DNA of 64,000 nucleotides from Ancylostoma caninum. Its lineage: Eukaryota > Nematoda > Chromadorea > Rhabditida > Ancylostomatidae. The stretch's first letter is position 1. Each line of letters opens with the position of its first letter. The notes under the pieces were generated by a model. That model was given only the letters and a program-made list of their open reading frames with translations. It ran no database searches and was not told the DNA's origin. The DNA lies in NCBI GenBank assembly GCA_037903475.1, contig JBAJFG010000621.1, positions 2,480,001 through 2,544,000 on the forward strand, written 5' to 3'. Of this stretch, positions 21,574 through 37,787 are shown piece after piece. A program made the translations under genes and the position numbers.

Positions 21574-22687
21574 TTCCTAGAATAACTGTTATCGGAGAAG
21601 TGGGGACTACAAAAAAATTCGTTCACTGTGCTAAACCGAAACTATTAAAAAAAGACAATGCTCCACGACTAAGAGAGTACGAAAGCTAAGAAAACGCAAA
21701 AGAATGTGCAATAGTTGCGGAAAGAGACGAGAAATGCAGGCATTATACCCGAGTAGCCAAACATGGTCGCGTTTGAAACAGAGTATATCTACATACCTAA
21801 TCATCCAAGTGCAACAATATGCGTGAAGAAACCTGCTAACAAGAACACTATAGGGAATCATTTTTGTGGTATTCCGGGCTTCAGGGGACCGGTTAGCAGA
21901 TTTGAAGCATAGCCTGTGACAGCATGGCCTTCCAACCACAGGTTTTTTTTTTCAAATTAGTAACTCTATGCACCGTTTTACACAGTAACTACTCACTAGC
22001 ATGCACTCTCTATGCACCGTCTCACACAGTAACTACTCATTATTCTATAGTTGGAATAGGGCCAGATGGGTTATTCTATAGTTGAAATAGGGCCAGATGC
22101 ATCACTGGAATTATATACGGGTTAACTCATACGTAACTTCGGATTTAACTGCATGTCGGTCCACCAAACCCCACCACTTAATCTCATTGCATCTTCTAGG
22201 CGACTATTCTTATTCTTTCCCGAACAGGTTGTCTCGACGTCATGGTTGAAATTTACCCCTATAGCCCACTGAAAACCTATTCTACGCTATTTGATTCACT
22301 TCGAAGAATCACCCACGAATTTCCATTATTGTGAGACAAAGATGTATACTTCCATATAGAGTTAATCCATCACTATGTAGCGTTATTGGTCAAACCGAAG
22401 CTTTTTTTCAACTGAGGACAACCATCAGAAATCTCGTTTTATTCGATATTTCCATATAATCCATATTCCATATAAGTCTCTATAAAGCAATATACAATAT
22501 AAAACCTGACACTCTATGAGGCAATACAATAGACTGGAATGGAAAACATCTCTGTAAAACGTGTAAAAGCTCCGATCATAAATTAGCGCTGATTTACAAA
22601 ATGCTGCACTTCCTCGTGTTAAATCTCCTAGCGAAGAAGTGAGACGCGAAAACTATATTGCGGTCAGTATGCAATTGCTGTGATCTG
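21574..22687. other. Intergenic between eEFSec and GALE; short tandem duplications
   Basis: Two small tandem duplications are visible: CTCTATGCACCGT...ACACAGTAACTACTCA twice within 21965-22040, and TTATTCTATAGTTG(G/A)AATAGGGCCAGATG twice within 22039-22100. Bases 21690-21790 match part of a dispersed repeat also seen at 43490-43660 and 52660-52830. No gene is seen. Confidence 0.55.
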
Positions 22688-26180
<3,493 letters not shown>

Positions 26181-26644
26181 CTAAACAAATTCAAAACGTA
26201 TAGCTGATAATACCACTTAAAATAAGAGAATAACAATCAATAGTACGCGTGCTACGCATGCAGTGACTACAATCACATGTATTCACTAAAGCAGCAACGA
26301 GGCTAATAATGATTGGCAGCACTAAGTGTGGATGGCTCACCAAATGACAATGGAATGTTAACATAAACTTTCTAGAAGATGAGCTGGCTAATTAGAACAG
26401 TATCAATCGTTTCAAAATAAGTCTCAGTTTCCATCCCTGTGAAAGAAAATAACAATTGTACACGTGATGTCATCATAAAGCATCGGAAAGGCGGTATCAC
26501 CCAATCGTTGAACGTGTTCGATGGGAGGGACTGACAATAGGTGACACGAATTATTTCGACTGTCAACAAAAAGGATCTAGTCGATCGTAAGACTTCCGAA
26601 CTTGTAAAGCACAAACACACATTTATATACGTATAGTAATGGTC

Positions 26645-26925
26645 CATCCTGATTCAGTGTTGTTCCTTTGCGGCCATATCACTATATCATCACGCATCAG
26701 TAGCGCGAGCTGATGCAAAGACGGAAGCGTAGCGGTATAAGCCTGGGATGGTTTCATTCATCAGCGTATGAAACTGTTACCGGCCTCCAAATGTTTCATT
26801 CAGAGCATGAATGAAGCTGCTATCGGGCAGCAGTGCTCACGCAACCGCTCTTGCATTAGCTCGCGCTAGAGATGCGTGAAGACATAGTGATATGGCCGGA
26901 AGGAGAGCAGCACTGATTCAGGATG
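26645..26925. mobile_element. Inverted-repeat MITE, about 280 bp
   Basis: The left arm runs CATCCTGATTCAGTG...GGCCATATCACTAT...CACGCATC...AGCGCGAGCTGATGCAA. The right arm (26870-26925) is its near-complete reverse complement. Arms are about 85 bases with scattered mismatches and a central unique region. The target duplication is unclear. It lies upstream of GALE, between it and PEX11. Confidence 0.7.
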
Positions 26926-28589
26926 ACCGCGAGTATACACTCTTGGCGAAATTTTCATTGCTAACCCCGCCAACTCCTCTATCAAATATTCCAATTTCCC
27001 GTCGCCCAAAGATAAACAAGAAAGTGTAGTGAAACTTCTACAAAGTAGCAGTACTGTACGATGACGCAAGCATGCCGAACGCCTAGAACTAACATATTTA
27101 CAATAACACGTCACTCTCACTACAGATAAAAAATTCATCGCGCGAAAAACAAACATCGAACAATTCCGACAGTTCCAATGAGACTGCCAGAGATACAGTT
27201 CAACGATAGGACAGCATTGATTGGTACATTAGTATTCAAACAAAGACGTAAGGAAGAGGCCCTTCCGAAACAATGACCGGTTCAGCAACTCACTTCCAGC
27301 AAAAAACAAGACAAATTTCCTTTGTGTTGCTATTTGTCATCTAAACTTCCATCTCAAAGTAACTGGACATCCGGATCCAATGAATAGTGCAACATATCCA
27401 CAGAACCAGAGAAGAACGTTTACTTTGTGAAACCAGCTACTCCGCCTTATCTATTACGTGCATGACAATATTTCAACAGTCCGTGATTCATCGCGGCTCG
27501 CTATTCCTGCTGCAATAATCGCGCATGTATTCGGTGATTTTTGGTACCTTTCGCAAACATGCGATACTCTGGCAACACTTCATTAACGGTATACCACATC
27601 GGTAGACTCAAAATTTCCTTGAGTTGACCCTTTATATCCTGGTACAGCCGTACTCCAAAGGGCAAGAGAAACACGCAGGCAGCATGCAGAAATACTCTAC
27701 TCCCATAGTTCGTTCAAAAAATACGCAAAAAAAATCCGTGTAAGGTACCAGTTTTTGTGAGCTAAGCAAGCCTTTATCGCAATGTAAGTCACGGTAGTTT
27801 CTTTTTTCATTCGATTGTCACGATTTTATCGCTGGCAACGCGATGCCAGCAAAAAAAAAAAAACAGACACAAGAACTACTGACAGCACTGTGTATAGTTA
27901 TACCTACTTCCAACTTATCTTCTGCAGACAATGTTCCCTGTTAAAAAACGAACTTAGGGCACATTTCATGTTTTTCACAATATATTGTAGTTCTGCGATC
28001 AACATAAGAAAAAGCTCACGAAGTTTCAAAACCGGCTGCCTAACGGGAGGTTCAACGACAAGAAAAAAAGCAGGCAACTGGAACGCGCAAACAAAAGGCG
28101 ATGAGATCCAGGGCAGGGCGGGGCGCGCGATGTGGATTTCACTGACACGTGGAGGCCGTTCCCAGGCATTGCTCGCATTCCTCGGATGAGAAAGATGAGA
28201 ACTTTGTCGGGAAATCATGCAAGCGCACATCAAGGCGAGCACTGTGAAAAAACCTTCTGACAGCAGGATTAAGTTTGCAACGTTAATCCAATAATGTAGG
28301 ATCGCTTCTCTTTTGAGTGCTAGTTTATGCTATGAATGCGTTTCTGTGTCAATACACAACGAAAAATAGGGAGAGGGAAAAGAGTTCCGTACAATTGACA
28401 TGTGCTTCTTCGCGTAAACAAACCACGCTCCCAACTTTGCTGTATAGGGGCCACGCTTAGGCAATCTCAGACATTCGGGCGCGAGCCCCGTCTGACAAAA
28501 CGCCCCTTTTCATTTTCGCGACAAAATCCGGTGCACCGGCGGGAGACATCATTTTGGTTTGTTTGCGGAATTCATCGGAAAATATCGCA

Positions 28590-28935
28590 GGATTGTGATC
28601 GTCACGTGGCGGTATACGCCTCCAGCGAGGGGTATATAAGGGCATCTTTACAGGTAGACCTCGGTCTACTTTCTCGGTGGGGAGTAGAGTCCTACGGGAC
28701 TCGTCTGGCCCACTGAGGCCCGGTTGAAACCGTGGTCCAGTGCAGGGACCAGGCGGGACCACTCATCACTGACCCTATGTTCACATGCATCGTACATGGT
28801 GGTACGTATCCTACGGGCCGAATTTGGCTGACCGCGGACAGCACGGCGGTCTGCCAAACTTTCGAGAAAGGACCGTGGTCAGCCAAACTTTCAGCTGACT
28901 GCGGTCAGCCAGCTTTCTGTGCGCGGTGAGCCCAT
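28590..28935 (+). promoter_or_regulatory. TATA-box promoter-like GC-rich block of unknown origin
   Basis: Within AT-rich surroundings, a GC-rich block holds GGGTATATAAGGG (28630-28642) and then GTAGACCTCGGTCTAC, a 16-base palindrome at 28653-28668. Three imperfect copies of CTGACCGCGG...CAGCCAAACTTTC follow (28830-28920). It could be the promoter end of a retroelement (LTR-like) or a noncoding RNA gene. No duplicate copy is seen in this window to decide. The rest of 26926-29752 shows no gene. Confidence 0.35.
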
Positions 28936-29752
28936 TCCGCATATCATGGTACCGCGATCAGCCCGTTCCACTGTCTTGGAGTGAAAAGCTTCTCGTAATT
29001 CTGGAGCGACGCTTAAACTTTTCCGTGCTGGTGCCATATAAGTAATATATAGACTCCCTCAGTAATAATGTGAAATGAGCATCTCTGCATATCACACCCA
29101 CCTATTTCATACCTCCCTGTTTTTTTTTTCTTTTTGCTAATTCACATCTCCTAGATTTCACTAATCAGTGAACCGGCTCATGAAGCGGTGGAACTTATGT
29201 TTCCTTCTAAATTTTATTGTAAAATTCGAATTTAACAATTATAGTTGTTTCCACATCAAGAAGAAGAATGAAAGAGGCAAGAATACAACAGTGTCGGGAT
29301 CTTCCACTGATAAGCAGTGGAAAAGAGAAAGAAATGGACATCTATATACATTATAGACAAGTTCGTACATACATGCAGGATCTATCGAACAAAAAATTCA
29401 ACCAACGAAATGAAACACCTATCCTGACATCTGATGCTTAAGCAGTAGCTTAATGGGGTATGAAAAAACCAAGTACTGCAGGACACGATTCATAAAGCAA
29501 ACATTCTCGAAAATGTTGGAAAATGCTCGTCTGGGTACATGTCATACGACGTGTCAGAAGAATGTAAGATGAAACACGTAGATGATAACACGCACTACAC
29601 TGAGCGTGACATTTTTCTGCCTCAAGGAAAACAGGTGGGCTAATTACTAACCTAGCTTTTCCTCTTACTTAACCCAGCTAACGTCCACAATGGCTGTGAA
29701 CGCAAACGAATGTGTACAATGGATCGGAGCTGAAGTAGGGCCAAGATTTTGA

Positions 29753-30364
29753 TCAAAACACCTTATAGAGTCCTATGATCGAGGCCATGAGAGAAAATGT
29801 AGCACTTTGTGAGGAGGAGAGTTTACCAGCCCAGAGGATTTTATGAGGAAGTGAGTTGATACCTGCTACGAAGTCACTGGCAAGCCCAAAAAGAGTGAGA
29901 ATGTCATCGTTGGCCTTCTCCCATCCTTTCTTGGAGATAATGCGGATTTGACGAATGATCCCGGCGATTAGAGCAACAATCCAGAGATATAGGCACCATC
30001 TGTAAAGACGTGCAGAATCCATTGCTAGTACTTTCGCATCAGACAGCCAGGCAAACAGCTCCACGAATCCATAAACAGTGTAGACGCCGGTGACAGTAGC
30101 AGAGCACGCATAATCGACGGAATCAGTGGATTCGGTGGTCAAAAGCTGTTGGCAGGACTTAATCATTGAAGGATGGTTGAACTGCCGCAATACTAGACGT
30201 GCTGCAGAGCACTGCTTCGCCAAAGATAGTAGTGCATCCTTGTTGGGAGACGTTTGAGCTTTCAAAGTGAGGAAAAACGAGAGACATCGGACAACTTTGT
30301 CTCGACCAGCATAGCTGCTGAGCACTCTGGTCAAGGTATCGATGTTTTCTTGAAGCTGTGTCAT
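29753..30364 (-). CDS. prx-11: Peroxisomal membrane protein PEX11 (gamma-like)
   Basis: PEX11 proteins tubulate the peroxisome membrane before fission. This is a single uninterrupted frame of 203 residues, with the first in-frame ATG at 30364-30362. A longer version beginning with GTG at 30388 is less likely. The family N-terminal amphipathic block appears as LQENIDTLTRVLSSYAGRDK, followed by VVRCLSFFL. A hydrophobic segment LYRWCLYLWIVALIAGIIRQ lies mid-protein. The C-terminus has FVAGINSLPHKILWAG, comparable to the PPGVLWAG region of PEX11G, then a last hydrophobic stretch. It is co-oriented and 484 bp downstream of eIF6, compatible with an operon. Absence of introns is unusual here, since every other complete gene in the window has several. 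Confidence 0.82.
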   Translation of the reverse strand: MTQLQENIDTLTRVLSSYAGRDKVVRCLSFFLTLKAQTSPNKDALLSLAKQCSAARLVLRQFNHPSMIKSCQQLLTTESTDSVDYACSATVTGVYTVYGFVELFAWLSDAKVLAMDSARLYRWCLYLWIVALIAGIIRQIRIISKKGWEKANDDILTLFGLASDFVAGINSLPHKILWAGKLSSSQSATFSLMASIIGLYKVF

Positions 30365-30848
30365 TGATGGGGAGAAGCGAATTGGCACAGGTAGCAGGAC
30401 GAGGTGTTGAGGTCACGTCTTCACCACAAAATGTCACGCATCGACAAGGCAAAACTACAGTGTAGCCGAACGAGGACAATCCTTATCGATTAATTGCCGC
30501 GAAGAAAACGACCACAACGCAAAATGATAAGGTGGAATTCAACCAGCTGCAGCAATAGGAGCAACATACAAACATCAAACTTTAAGACCTCGCAGTTTCC
30601 CTTGAAACGGATTAGTTCCCCTATCTTCAGAAGAGTTGCAGTGAGAAGATGGTTACGCAAGTAAATCGTTATCACAGGTAAACCGGCTTGGACTGAAACG
30701 TAATCACTCAAAGTAACACAAACACCATCAACAACACAAATCACTTTTAATGAAAGCATTTTAAACAACAATTTCTCATCACATGATAATGCAACAATAA
30801 AGAACAACGAATAACGAATGAGAACATCAAAATGTGACAAAAAAAGTT

Positions 30849-33800
30849 CTATAATAAACTTTCTATAAGAGTATCTCTGAGTTGTGAGCTGATGGCAGTT
30901 GGTTGACCGTGGTCACCAAGCTTGAAAATAGATTCCACAACTGATAATTCAGTGGAGGTGGTGTCTAGACCTGCAACAAAAAAGGAATAGTGTAATCATA
31001 AAAATGAAATGTCGAATATACTCACCACAAAAGGCAACCCAGTCGTTCACGCACATTCCCGCTCCAATGAGTTCGGAGCCGCGATTGACAGTGCCGGCTA
31101 CAACTGGAACTTGTAATAAGGCAGCCAGCTCTCGCTGCGTTTCCGGTGGGGTACTAGCCGCTACTAAGCATCCTTGTGAAGAAAGTGCACAGTAGGTTCC
31201 TACCTAAAATGGACTCTTGACGACATCTGATCTCTGAGGAGAAAAAACTAAGAACACAGCACAGGGCCGAAAAGTGGGTGGTTTTAAGTCATCATTAAGA
31301 ATTTTACATTACACTTTTACAAGTTAACTGTTAACTTTGACTCAAAAATTCAATCGAGAGAAAATTGCTCTTGTTCTCGTCACTAGTATAACTACTCCAA
31401 ATATCCTCCCTAACAAATCCATGACATAGGAACAGTAGTGACGGAAACACTAGTAACTCTAGGAGTGCCGCTTGACACTCACAACGCTCAAAATCAAACA
31501 CCAGTGTCCTACGTCGAAGAAATGGTGGATCGCGTGCCTTGTTAATCTGTAGTGCAACGAGAATTGATTTTCGCTACCGACTATAAACAAACGCATCCAC
31601 TAAAATGCAGTAAAAAGACGAAGTGGTTTGCACGATAGATTGAGATAAGATTACGCCAAGTTACAAAAAGAGGTCTTCGTGGAGTGCAACAGGTGCTTCC
31701 TGTCTGGAAGTTTCAAAATGTGAAGATATCTTAGAAGCAAAATGAAGCGATACCAGCGCAGCAACTTTAGTTAAGCGCGAAGTAGTGACTAGTATACGGA
31801 TAAGACGTTAAAATGTTCGTGCACGGTGCTCTCAATACATATATGTGCTTTCTCATTTGGCACAAGAAGAAGTAAGTTTTTTTGCACAATTAAGAAAAAA
31901 AAGAACTAAGGTGGTGTTTGAGGTAGTAAACCAAAGGTGTCTCGCGATTTCGTGAATTGGAATTGGCATGATTTTAGGTTCAATGTTCACGGGCCTTGAT
32001 TACACAGAAAGATAGAAGAAAGGCAAAGCGACAGACAGAAAGAAAACGTATTGAAATAGCTATATGAAAGGATATGTGTTAAAAATATCACATATCCTGC
32101 GAATGAAACGGCAGGGTGAAACTAAGCATACGACATTGCAGCAACAGATCTGCCTGGACTACAAAGAAGAACATGCTCGAACAACCGGGGTTCAAGCGAT
32201 CTTTTCTTTAGAAAAGTACGTTCCTGTAACTTCATGAGAGGAAGAACCACTGAGAAATGTAAACTTCCGAGTAGACCAAAGCTAATTATTCAAAACTTAC
32301 GAGAGCATTCTGCCCCAGGCTAACGCGGAACACCTCGACACCGAGAGTATCCTCCAGAGCTTGTTCTGTTTCTTGGCTGATTTCTGCGTGCACTAACGCA
32401 ACATGATCGTTACATGCAATGACATTGCCGAGTGCAGATAATCGCTCGTCTATTCGTCGAACTTTTACCTAAACATAGTTACAGTTAATGTAAGAGGGAA
32501 AAAGAATAGCCAGCACTTTCCAAACAGAAACTCTGGTGAAAATCCTATGAGTTTATATATGAACTGCTTGTCAAAGGTTAATAACCTCATCTGGCAATGA
32601 ATTCCTAAGATGTTGCAGTTCCTGATCAGTAGTGCCATTAGGTACAAGCAAACCATGGCGATTTCCTGGAAAACGATGTTCGTTTTATGAAAAAGAGAAA
32701 AACTGCGATGCAACCCTTGCCTAATGCGAGTGAAATACTACGCTTTCTGAGCAAGGACTTGAAAATTGCAAAAACATGAAAATAATGGAAAGAAGGAAAA
32801 GATCTCTCATCTTTCCCATCAATCCTCCTATCTATAGGTATAGGAAATGTTATGCGCAGCCGGTAGTCATGGCATTGTTCACGCTTGCCACGGGGAAAAA
32901 TTGATGCCTCGATACACAATGTAAAACAGAGAAGAGAGAAATCCCGTCAGGTAATGAGTGATCCTGGTTTTGCTTTCACGGCAACCGCGCGAACAAACTG
33001 TATTTCCCACTCGCTGCATAGAGACAACGCGAAAACTTCGTGAACTTTTAGTGTGACGCGCCAAATTTTGCGGGCGTAAGGCATGAATAAGGCCGTCTCT
33101 TCTCAACAGCTATCATTCACCTACAGTAACCCGTCCAACAATACGTGTGGAAGAAATCGATGTGTGAACAACAGGAATAACATCGGACAATTCAGCTTCC
33201 ACCAGACTGAAATACACAATGAAACAGCAGCTCACGAAAGAAGAAAAGGCACTATTCCACTTGTTCTGCCCCAAGATTTCAAAACCAAAAAAATTCTATA
33301 AAACTTCGTCTAGAGGGGTTGTTTGGTATGCTGATAACGAATACCACACTCATTCTGTGGTGTAACCCCGTTTAGATAGGGTTATGGTAGGGTAGAGTAG
33401 ATACGGCATCTCACAGAGTCATCTGAATTTTTGTGTAGAGGAGTTACTTGATATGTTGATCACAAATATCATACTCGTTTATGCCGCAACCCCATTTTGG
33501 GTAGGGTTGCGGTAGAATCAGGACAAGTACAGTCCATACGGAAACCTGTAATTGTTTCCAACTTGCAAAATAAATGTGATATTCGTATTCAGTATGTCGA
33601 ATATAGTCCACATCGAAAAGAGAGACGGATTCCGTGACTGCAGAAACGCGATGGGACCCGAAAGATGGTTGTGGAAAGATCATGTTCCAAGTGAGAGGGT
33701 CGAGTAGGACCCGCCGCAACGTTGTAGAACCGCACGCGCAACCCGTCTACTTTCCGACAAGGACTGTAACCCCCATAGACAAAAATCCGGGTGACTTCGA

Positions 33801-34673
33801 GAGATACGTTATTTACCCTAACCCTACCGTAACCCTACCCAGATCGAGGTGTGGCACAAAATGAGGGCACTATTCGGTTAGTTCTGCTCCAAAATTTCGA
33901 GAGAATTTTTTCTCACTCAAACTTCGCATAGTAGGGTTATTTGTGGTGCTGAACACGAATATCGTATCCATTTTGTACCGTAACTCCGTTTTTGCAGGGT
34001 TGCGGTAGTTACACTGTGGACACGGTATCTCACAGAACCCTCTCAATTTTGCATAGAGGAGTAGCGTCAGCCGCTGATCACGAATATCAACTTTATTTTA
34101 CATGCCTCCTTCATTTTTCTTCCGAAATCGGCATTTTCTCCCAATTTCCTAAAGTATACCTACCGTATCTCCATGAAGATGAAGTTACGGTACAGAATGG
34201 ATACGATATTCGTGATCAGCTCCCAAAACAACCCCTCTAGGCAAAATTTGAAGGGATTTTGTGAGATACCGTGCCTACAGTATACCTACCGTAAACCCGC
34301 AAAAACGGTGTGACGGTACAAAATGAATACGATATTCGTGTCCAACACCTCAAATAACCCCCTTAGGCGAAGTTGGGGCGGAGATTCCTACTTCGAAATT
34401 TTGGGGCAGAACTAGCCGAACAGTGCTAAAATGAGTGTGATAGTCGTGATCAGCATGTTAAATAACCCCCCGCCTCCAGACGAAGTTCCAGAAAAAAAGC
34501 CCTGATTTTGAGACTTCGAGACAGAACAAGTGGAATAGTGCCGAGCACAAAAATCAGTGAACTCACCTGTAGAAGTTCTGTGTTCCGCCGATCCCTACTA
34601 AACAGTAGCCATTCGTCAGCGTGCAGAATACTCCCACGTCATTGCTTCCCTCGTAATCAACACGAAGTGCCAT
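30849..34673 (-). CDS. eif-6: Eukaryotic translation initiation factor 6 (eIF6)
   Basis: eIF6 binds the 60S subunit, acts in its biogenesis and blocks premature joining with 40S. It occurs in nucleolus and cytoplasm. Six exons: 34673-34567, 33206-33121, 32665-32586, 32468-32301, 31203-31026 and 30970-30849 (stop TAG), 246 residues against 245 in human. The five-bladed pentein pattern is clear: [111 protein letters not shown]. Intron 1 is 1.36 kb and packed with direct and inverted copies of a short repeat. The start codon lies 495 bp from that of AATF on the other strand, so the two probably share a promoter region. PEX11 follows co-oriented. Confidence 0.96.
33207..34566. repeat. Cluster of direct and inverted repeats in eIF6 intron 1
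   Basis: The intron is built from several copies of a unit. Recurring motifs are TTCG..TAGAGG.GTT.TTTG, GCTGATCACGAATAT, TGCGGTA and GGCACTATTC.ACTTGTTCTG, in both orientations (about 33240-33430, 33430-33560, 33780-33870, 33870-34030, 34040-34110, 34150-34270, 34280-34540). TACCCTAACCCTACCGTAAC near 33818-33837 looks telomere-like but differs from the nematode TTAGGC repeat. A related piece occurs at 42380-42480. Confidence 0.6.
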
Positions 34674-35167
34674 ATTAGTACCGGAAAAACTGTAAAAGTG
34701 CATTTGCAGATGACAATGCTTAGGAATCATGGACAATACCCGCGAGAAGATCGTATGAACAAAAAGGCCGAGATGTTAAAGGATGAATATGAAGGTTCTA
34801 GCACAGAAATTTCAAGCAGAAGAGGGCAGAAGAGGTCAGTCATAGTATGCTGAGAACCGCTATTTGCACATCTGCAAATGGCAATGATGAAGAGGTTCCC
34901 GCTGGTATATTTCCATGAATTTCGACTGGATGAGCAAGAAATCAGAAACCTTGTGCAATCTTTTCACAGTGACGTCCATCCAACCCACGCGCTATACAGC
35001 ATGCTTGCAAAGATTGTCATTATTGCTTGTTGTACGCGGAATTACCAACTTGAACTTCTTTGTACTGCTTAGTTGTTGGGTTCTTGTCTGTGCTCATTCA
35101 TAGTGATCCCAAAAATAATATCAGAAAAAAAGCTGCACTTTAGAGTTTTCATCTATTCTTCTTGTAG

Positions 35168-37787
35168 ATGTCCTTTCTAAAGGACATAGAGAAACTCGCA
35201 CAACCTGTTTTCCAGTTGCCAGACTTGGAGGATGAAGATGTTGATGGTTTGTCACTGCATTCCTATTTTCTTAGAGTTTCACGGTTGTTACTATGCATAT
35301 ATTCGAGTTCAGGCACCTCATCGCGTTCTATTTCCAAGACGAAATACACGGAAGACGATGACATGCCAAAACTCCGGCGGAAAGTTATCGCTTTGGACGT
35401 TGACGACAGTTCCAAATACGGCGGAACGAAGGTACATAGCCCATGCAGTTGTTTTTATTCACGTATTTATTGTTCACTCTAAATTATAGGTCTCCCGAGG
35501 CGATATTTTCGACGATTTCTCTGGCATGACAGGGCTAGCCGATCGTTCTACTGGAGAAAATGGCTACCAGAATGACGGTGATGATGACTCTGTTGGAAGT
35601 GGCCATGAAGAAGAAAGCGGTGAGCTTTACTAAGCTGCTTTTAAAAACTTTTCAAGCGTAACTGACAGCTCAAACTGTTTATTTCTCCTTGATATGTGGT
35701 GCAATAAAGTTTCAGAAGATGACGAGGAAGACGCGAATGGTTTTGCAGAAGGAGATGCTGACGAAGAAGATGAGGCAGAAGATGATGAGCTGGAAGATGA
35801 GCATGAATCCGAAGATGAGGGTGTTCCTACCATTTCAGTACGTTTTTTTTTCATTGGTTCCATGATCGTAAGAGCTCCTTTTTTTCGGAAATTTGGTGAC
35901 TTCTAGGTTAATTCTGGAGATGATGATACGAATAGTGAAGAAGAAAGTGTAGGAAGTGATGAAGAGCAAGAAGAACAACAAGCATCTGGCAGTGAAAAGG
36001 CAAAGGCGATGACTTTGCAAGATCTTATGAAAAATGTGGACAAAGACAAGCAACAACGTAAAGGTATATGCTTTCTGTTTACCTCTGTTCTTGTCAGCTT
36101 CTTTATTGCCAAATCTAGCAAATTCTAGCCGAATCCGTGCGTACTCAGTCTGAAATTTGGGAGCAACTGTTGTATGTGAAAATCAAGCTACATGCCGCCC
36201 TCACGGCCTTCAACCAGCTACCACGCGGACAGTTAGCGAAAAACCTCCTGAAGGAAGCTGATGAAGAGACTGCGAAAAATCTCAAAATAGGTAATGCATG
36301 ATTCTTTTGTAGCAAACTGCAGACAGTTATCCTTCTGGCCGTCCTCCTGATCATTGCACTAAATTCGTCTAAATAGCATAGAGGTAATGTGCCTTACCAG
36401 AAAAAAAAATGAAATTATTCTTTCAGCTCAGAAGAATGCATTGAAATTAGTGTCTACCTTATTAGAAGCAGAGAGTTTTCTCCTTGGCCTGTCCACATTT
36501 ACGAAGTCGATTGGTGAAGGGAAAGAAGGTAAGCGCTTACATTTTCATTTGGTTCATTCGTTCATTCTGTTCATTTTAAGGAGATATTGATTCTGATGAC
36601 GAGGAAATAGAAAGCAGTGAGGATGAAAACGATGAAGAGGACGACAGTGACATCGGGTTTGTACCCTTCGCTTGCGATCCTTATTCCTTTACACGAGGCA
36701 GATTCTCTTTTTCTCAGGGAGGAGGAACAAGAAGAAAGTGATGATGTTGGATCCGGAGCATCACAGGCATTACCTATGAACATCAAATCACTGAGTAAGC
36801 GTCTTTGTGAGAGCGAAGAGAAATTCACAAAATTCAGGTATGTCTCCATAGAAACCCCTATTAGAAGTACTAGTTTTGGATTTTTCCCACACTCATTGCA
36901 GAAATTCTACTTTAATAAAATGGGACGAACGTACGAAGCTGATTTCATCTCGTCGTCCCAAGAATGCCAACACTGATTTTTCGGCGTTTGAGAAGGAGAA
37001 CATCGTAACACAGATCGAGAAGGTACTTATTGCGTTTACTCGTATTTGAGTAGTCTTTTTATGCGTACACGACGTCAATATTTTAAACTGTTAAGATTTG
37101 TGCTGATAAACCTCGCGTGCTGAAGCGATGTCGAACTAAGAAGTCTGACGTCGAGAGGATTGGTGGAAATGTAGAGGTAACATTATTTTTGTAGAGTGAC
37201 ATTCGAATGGCCTCACTTGACATTTTTTAGTAATGTTCGTTCTTGGTGTTTTTTTTTACCCAAAGAACTGTTGGGTTTTGTTCAGGCAGAGGAAGATGAG
37301 GAAATATTCGACGATGACGACTTCTACCAGGTGTTGCTGAAGGAACTAATAGATAAGAAAACAAGCAATACACAGGATCCAGTTGCAATGACAAGGTTTG
37401 TAATACACGTTACTATAAATAGCCATTTGTGGACTACGTTGCGAGCCTAGACTCTTGTTTTTAGGCACTATATTGAAATGCAGAAACTAAAAAGCAGGAG
37501 ATCGAAGAAAAAATATGTTGATCATCGTGCTTCTAAGGACAGAAAGATAAAGTAAGTGCATTTAACAATTAACAGTTGAGTGTAACTCCATCATGATTGC
37601 AGTTGTAGAGCATGTAGCAGGAGGCGCCCCATAGACTTGAAGATATTGTTCATGAAATATTATTGGTTATAAACATTTTAGATATCTCCCAATACCGAAA
37701 CTGGTCAACTTCCATCCAGCTATGCCAGAAATGGTTGAGTGGAGTCATGAGTCGCGAAATGAGTTGTTTAAGTCTCTCTTTTCGTAA
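35168..37787 (+). CDS. AATF: AATF/Che-1 (Bfr2-like) nucleolar ribosome-biogenesis protein
   Basis: AATF (yeast Bfr2) is a nucleolar factor in early 40S/SSU processing. In animals it also affects transcription and apoptosis. Fourteen exons, 35168-35246, 35313-35431, 35490-35619, 35716-35837, 35907-36063, 36129-36290, 36427-36528, 36581-36656, 36718-36837, 36902-37022, 37096-37176, 37286-37395, 37465-37551 and 37682-37787 (stop TAA), give 523 residues against about 560 in human. Residues about 75-170 and 291-330 are very rich in Asp/Glu. The conserved helical block RTQSEIWEQLLYVKIKLHAA begins near residue 206. The C-terminal Traub-type domain carries DDDFYQVLLKELID and KIKYLPIPKLVNFHPA, ending ELFKSLFS. 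The N-terminus LAQPVFQLPDLEDE is typical. The ATG directly follows a TTCTTGTAG acceptor, indicating trans-splicing. It is divergent from eIF6, another ribosome-biogenesis gene. Confidence 0.9.

Noticed and set aside
30386..30388. GTG start 24 bases upstream for PEX11.
   Set aside because: An in-frame ATG at 30364 directly precedes the family N-terminal block; non-ATG starts are rare in animals.
30490..30840. 116-codon minus-strand frame between eIF6 and PEX11.
   Set aside because: It is hydrophobic but matches nothing recognised, lies in the intercistronic gap and has no acceptor at its start.
33818..33841. Telomere-like tract in eIF6 intron 1.
   Set aside because: Nematode telomeres are TTAGGC; this CCCTAA-like run is short, irregular and part of the local repeat unit.
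35630..35863. Minus-strand Ser-rich frame.
   Set aside because: It is the antisense shadow of the Asp/Glu-rich AATF exon 4.
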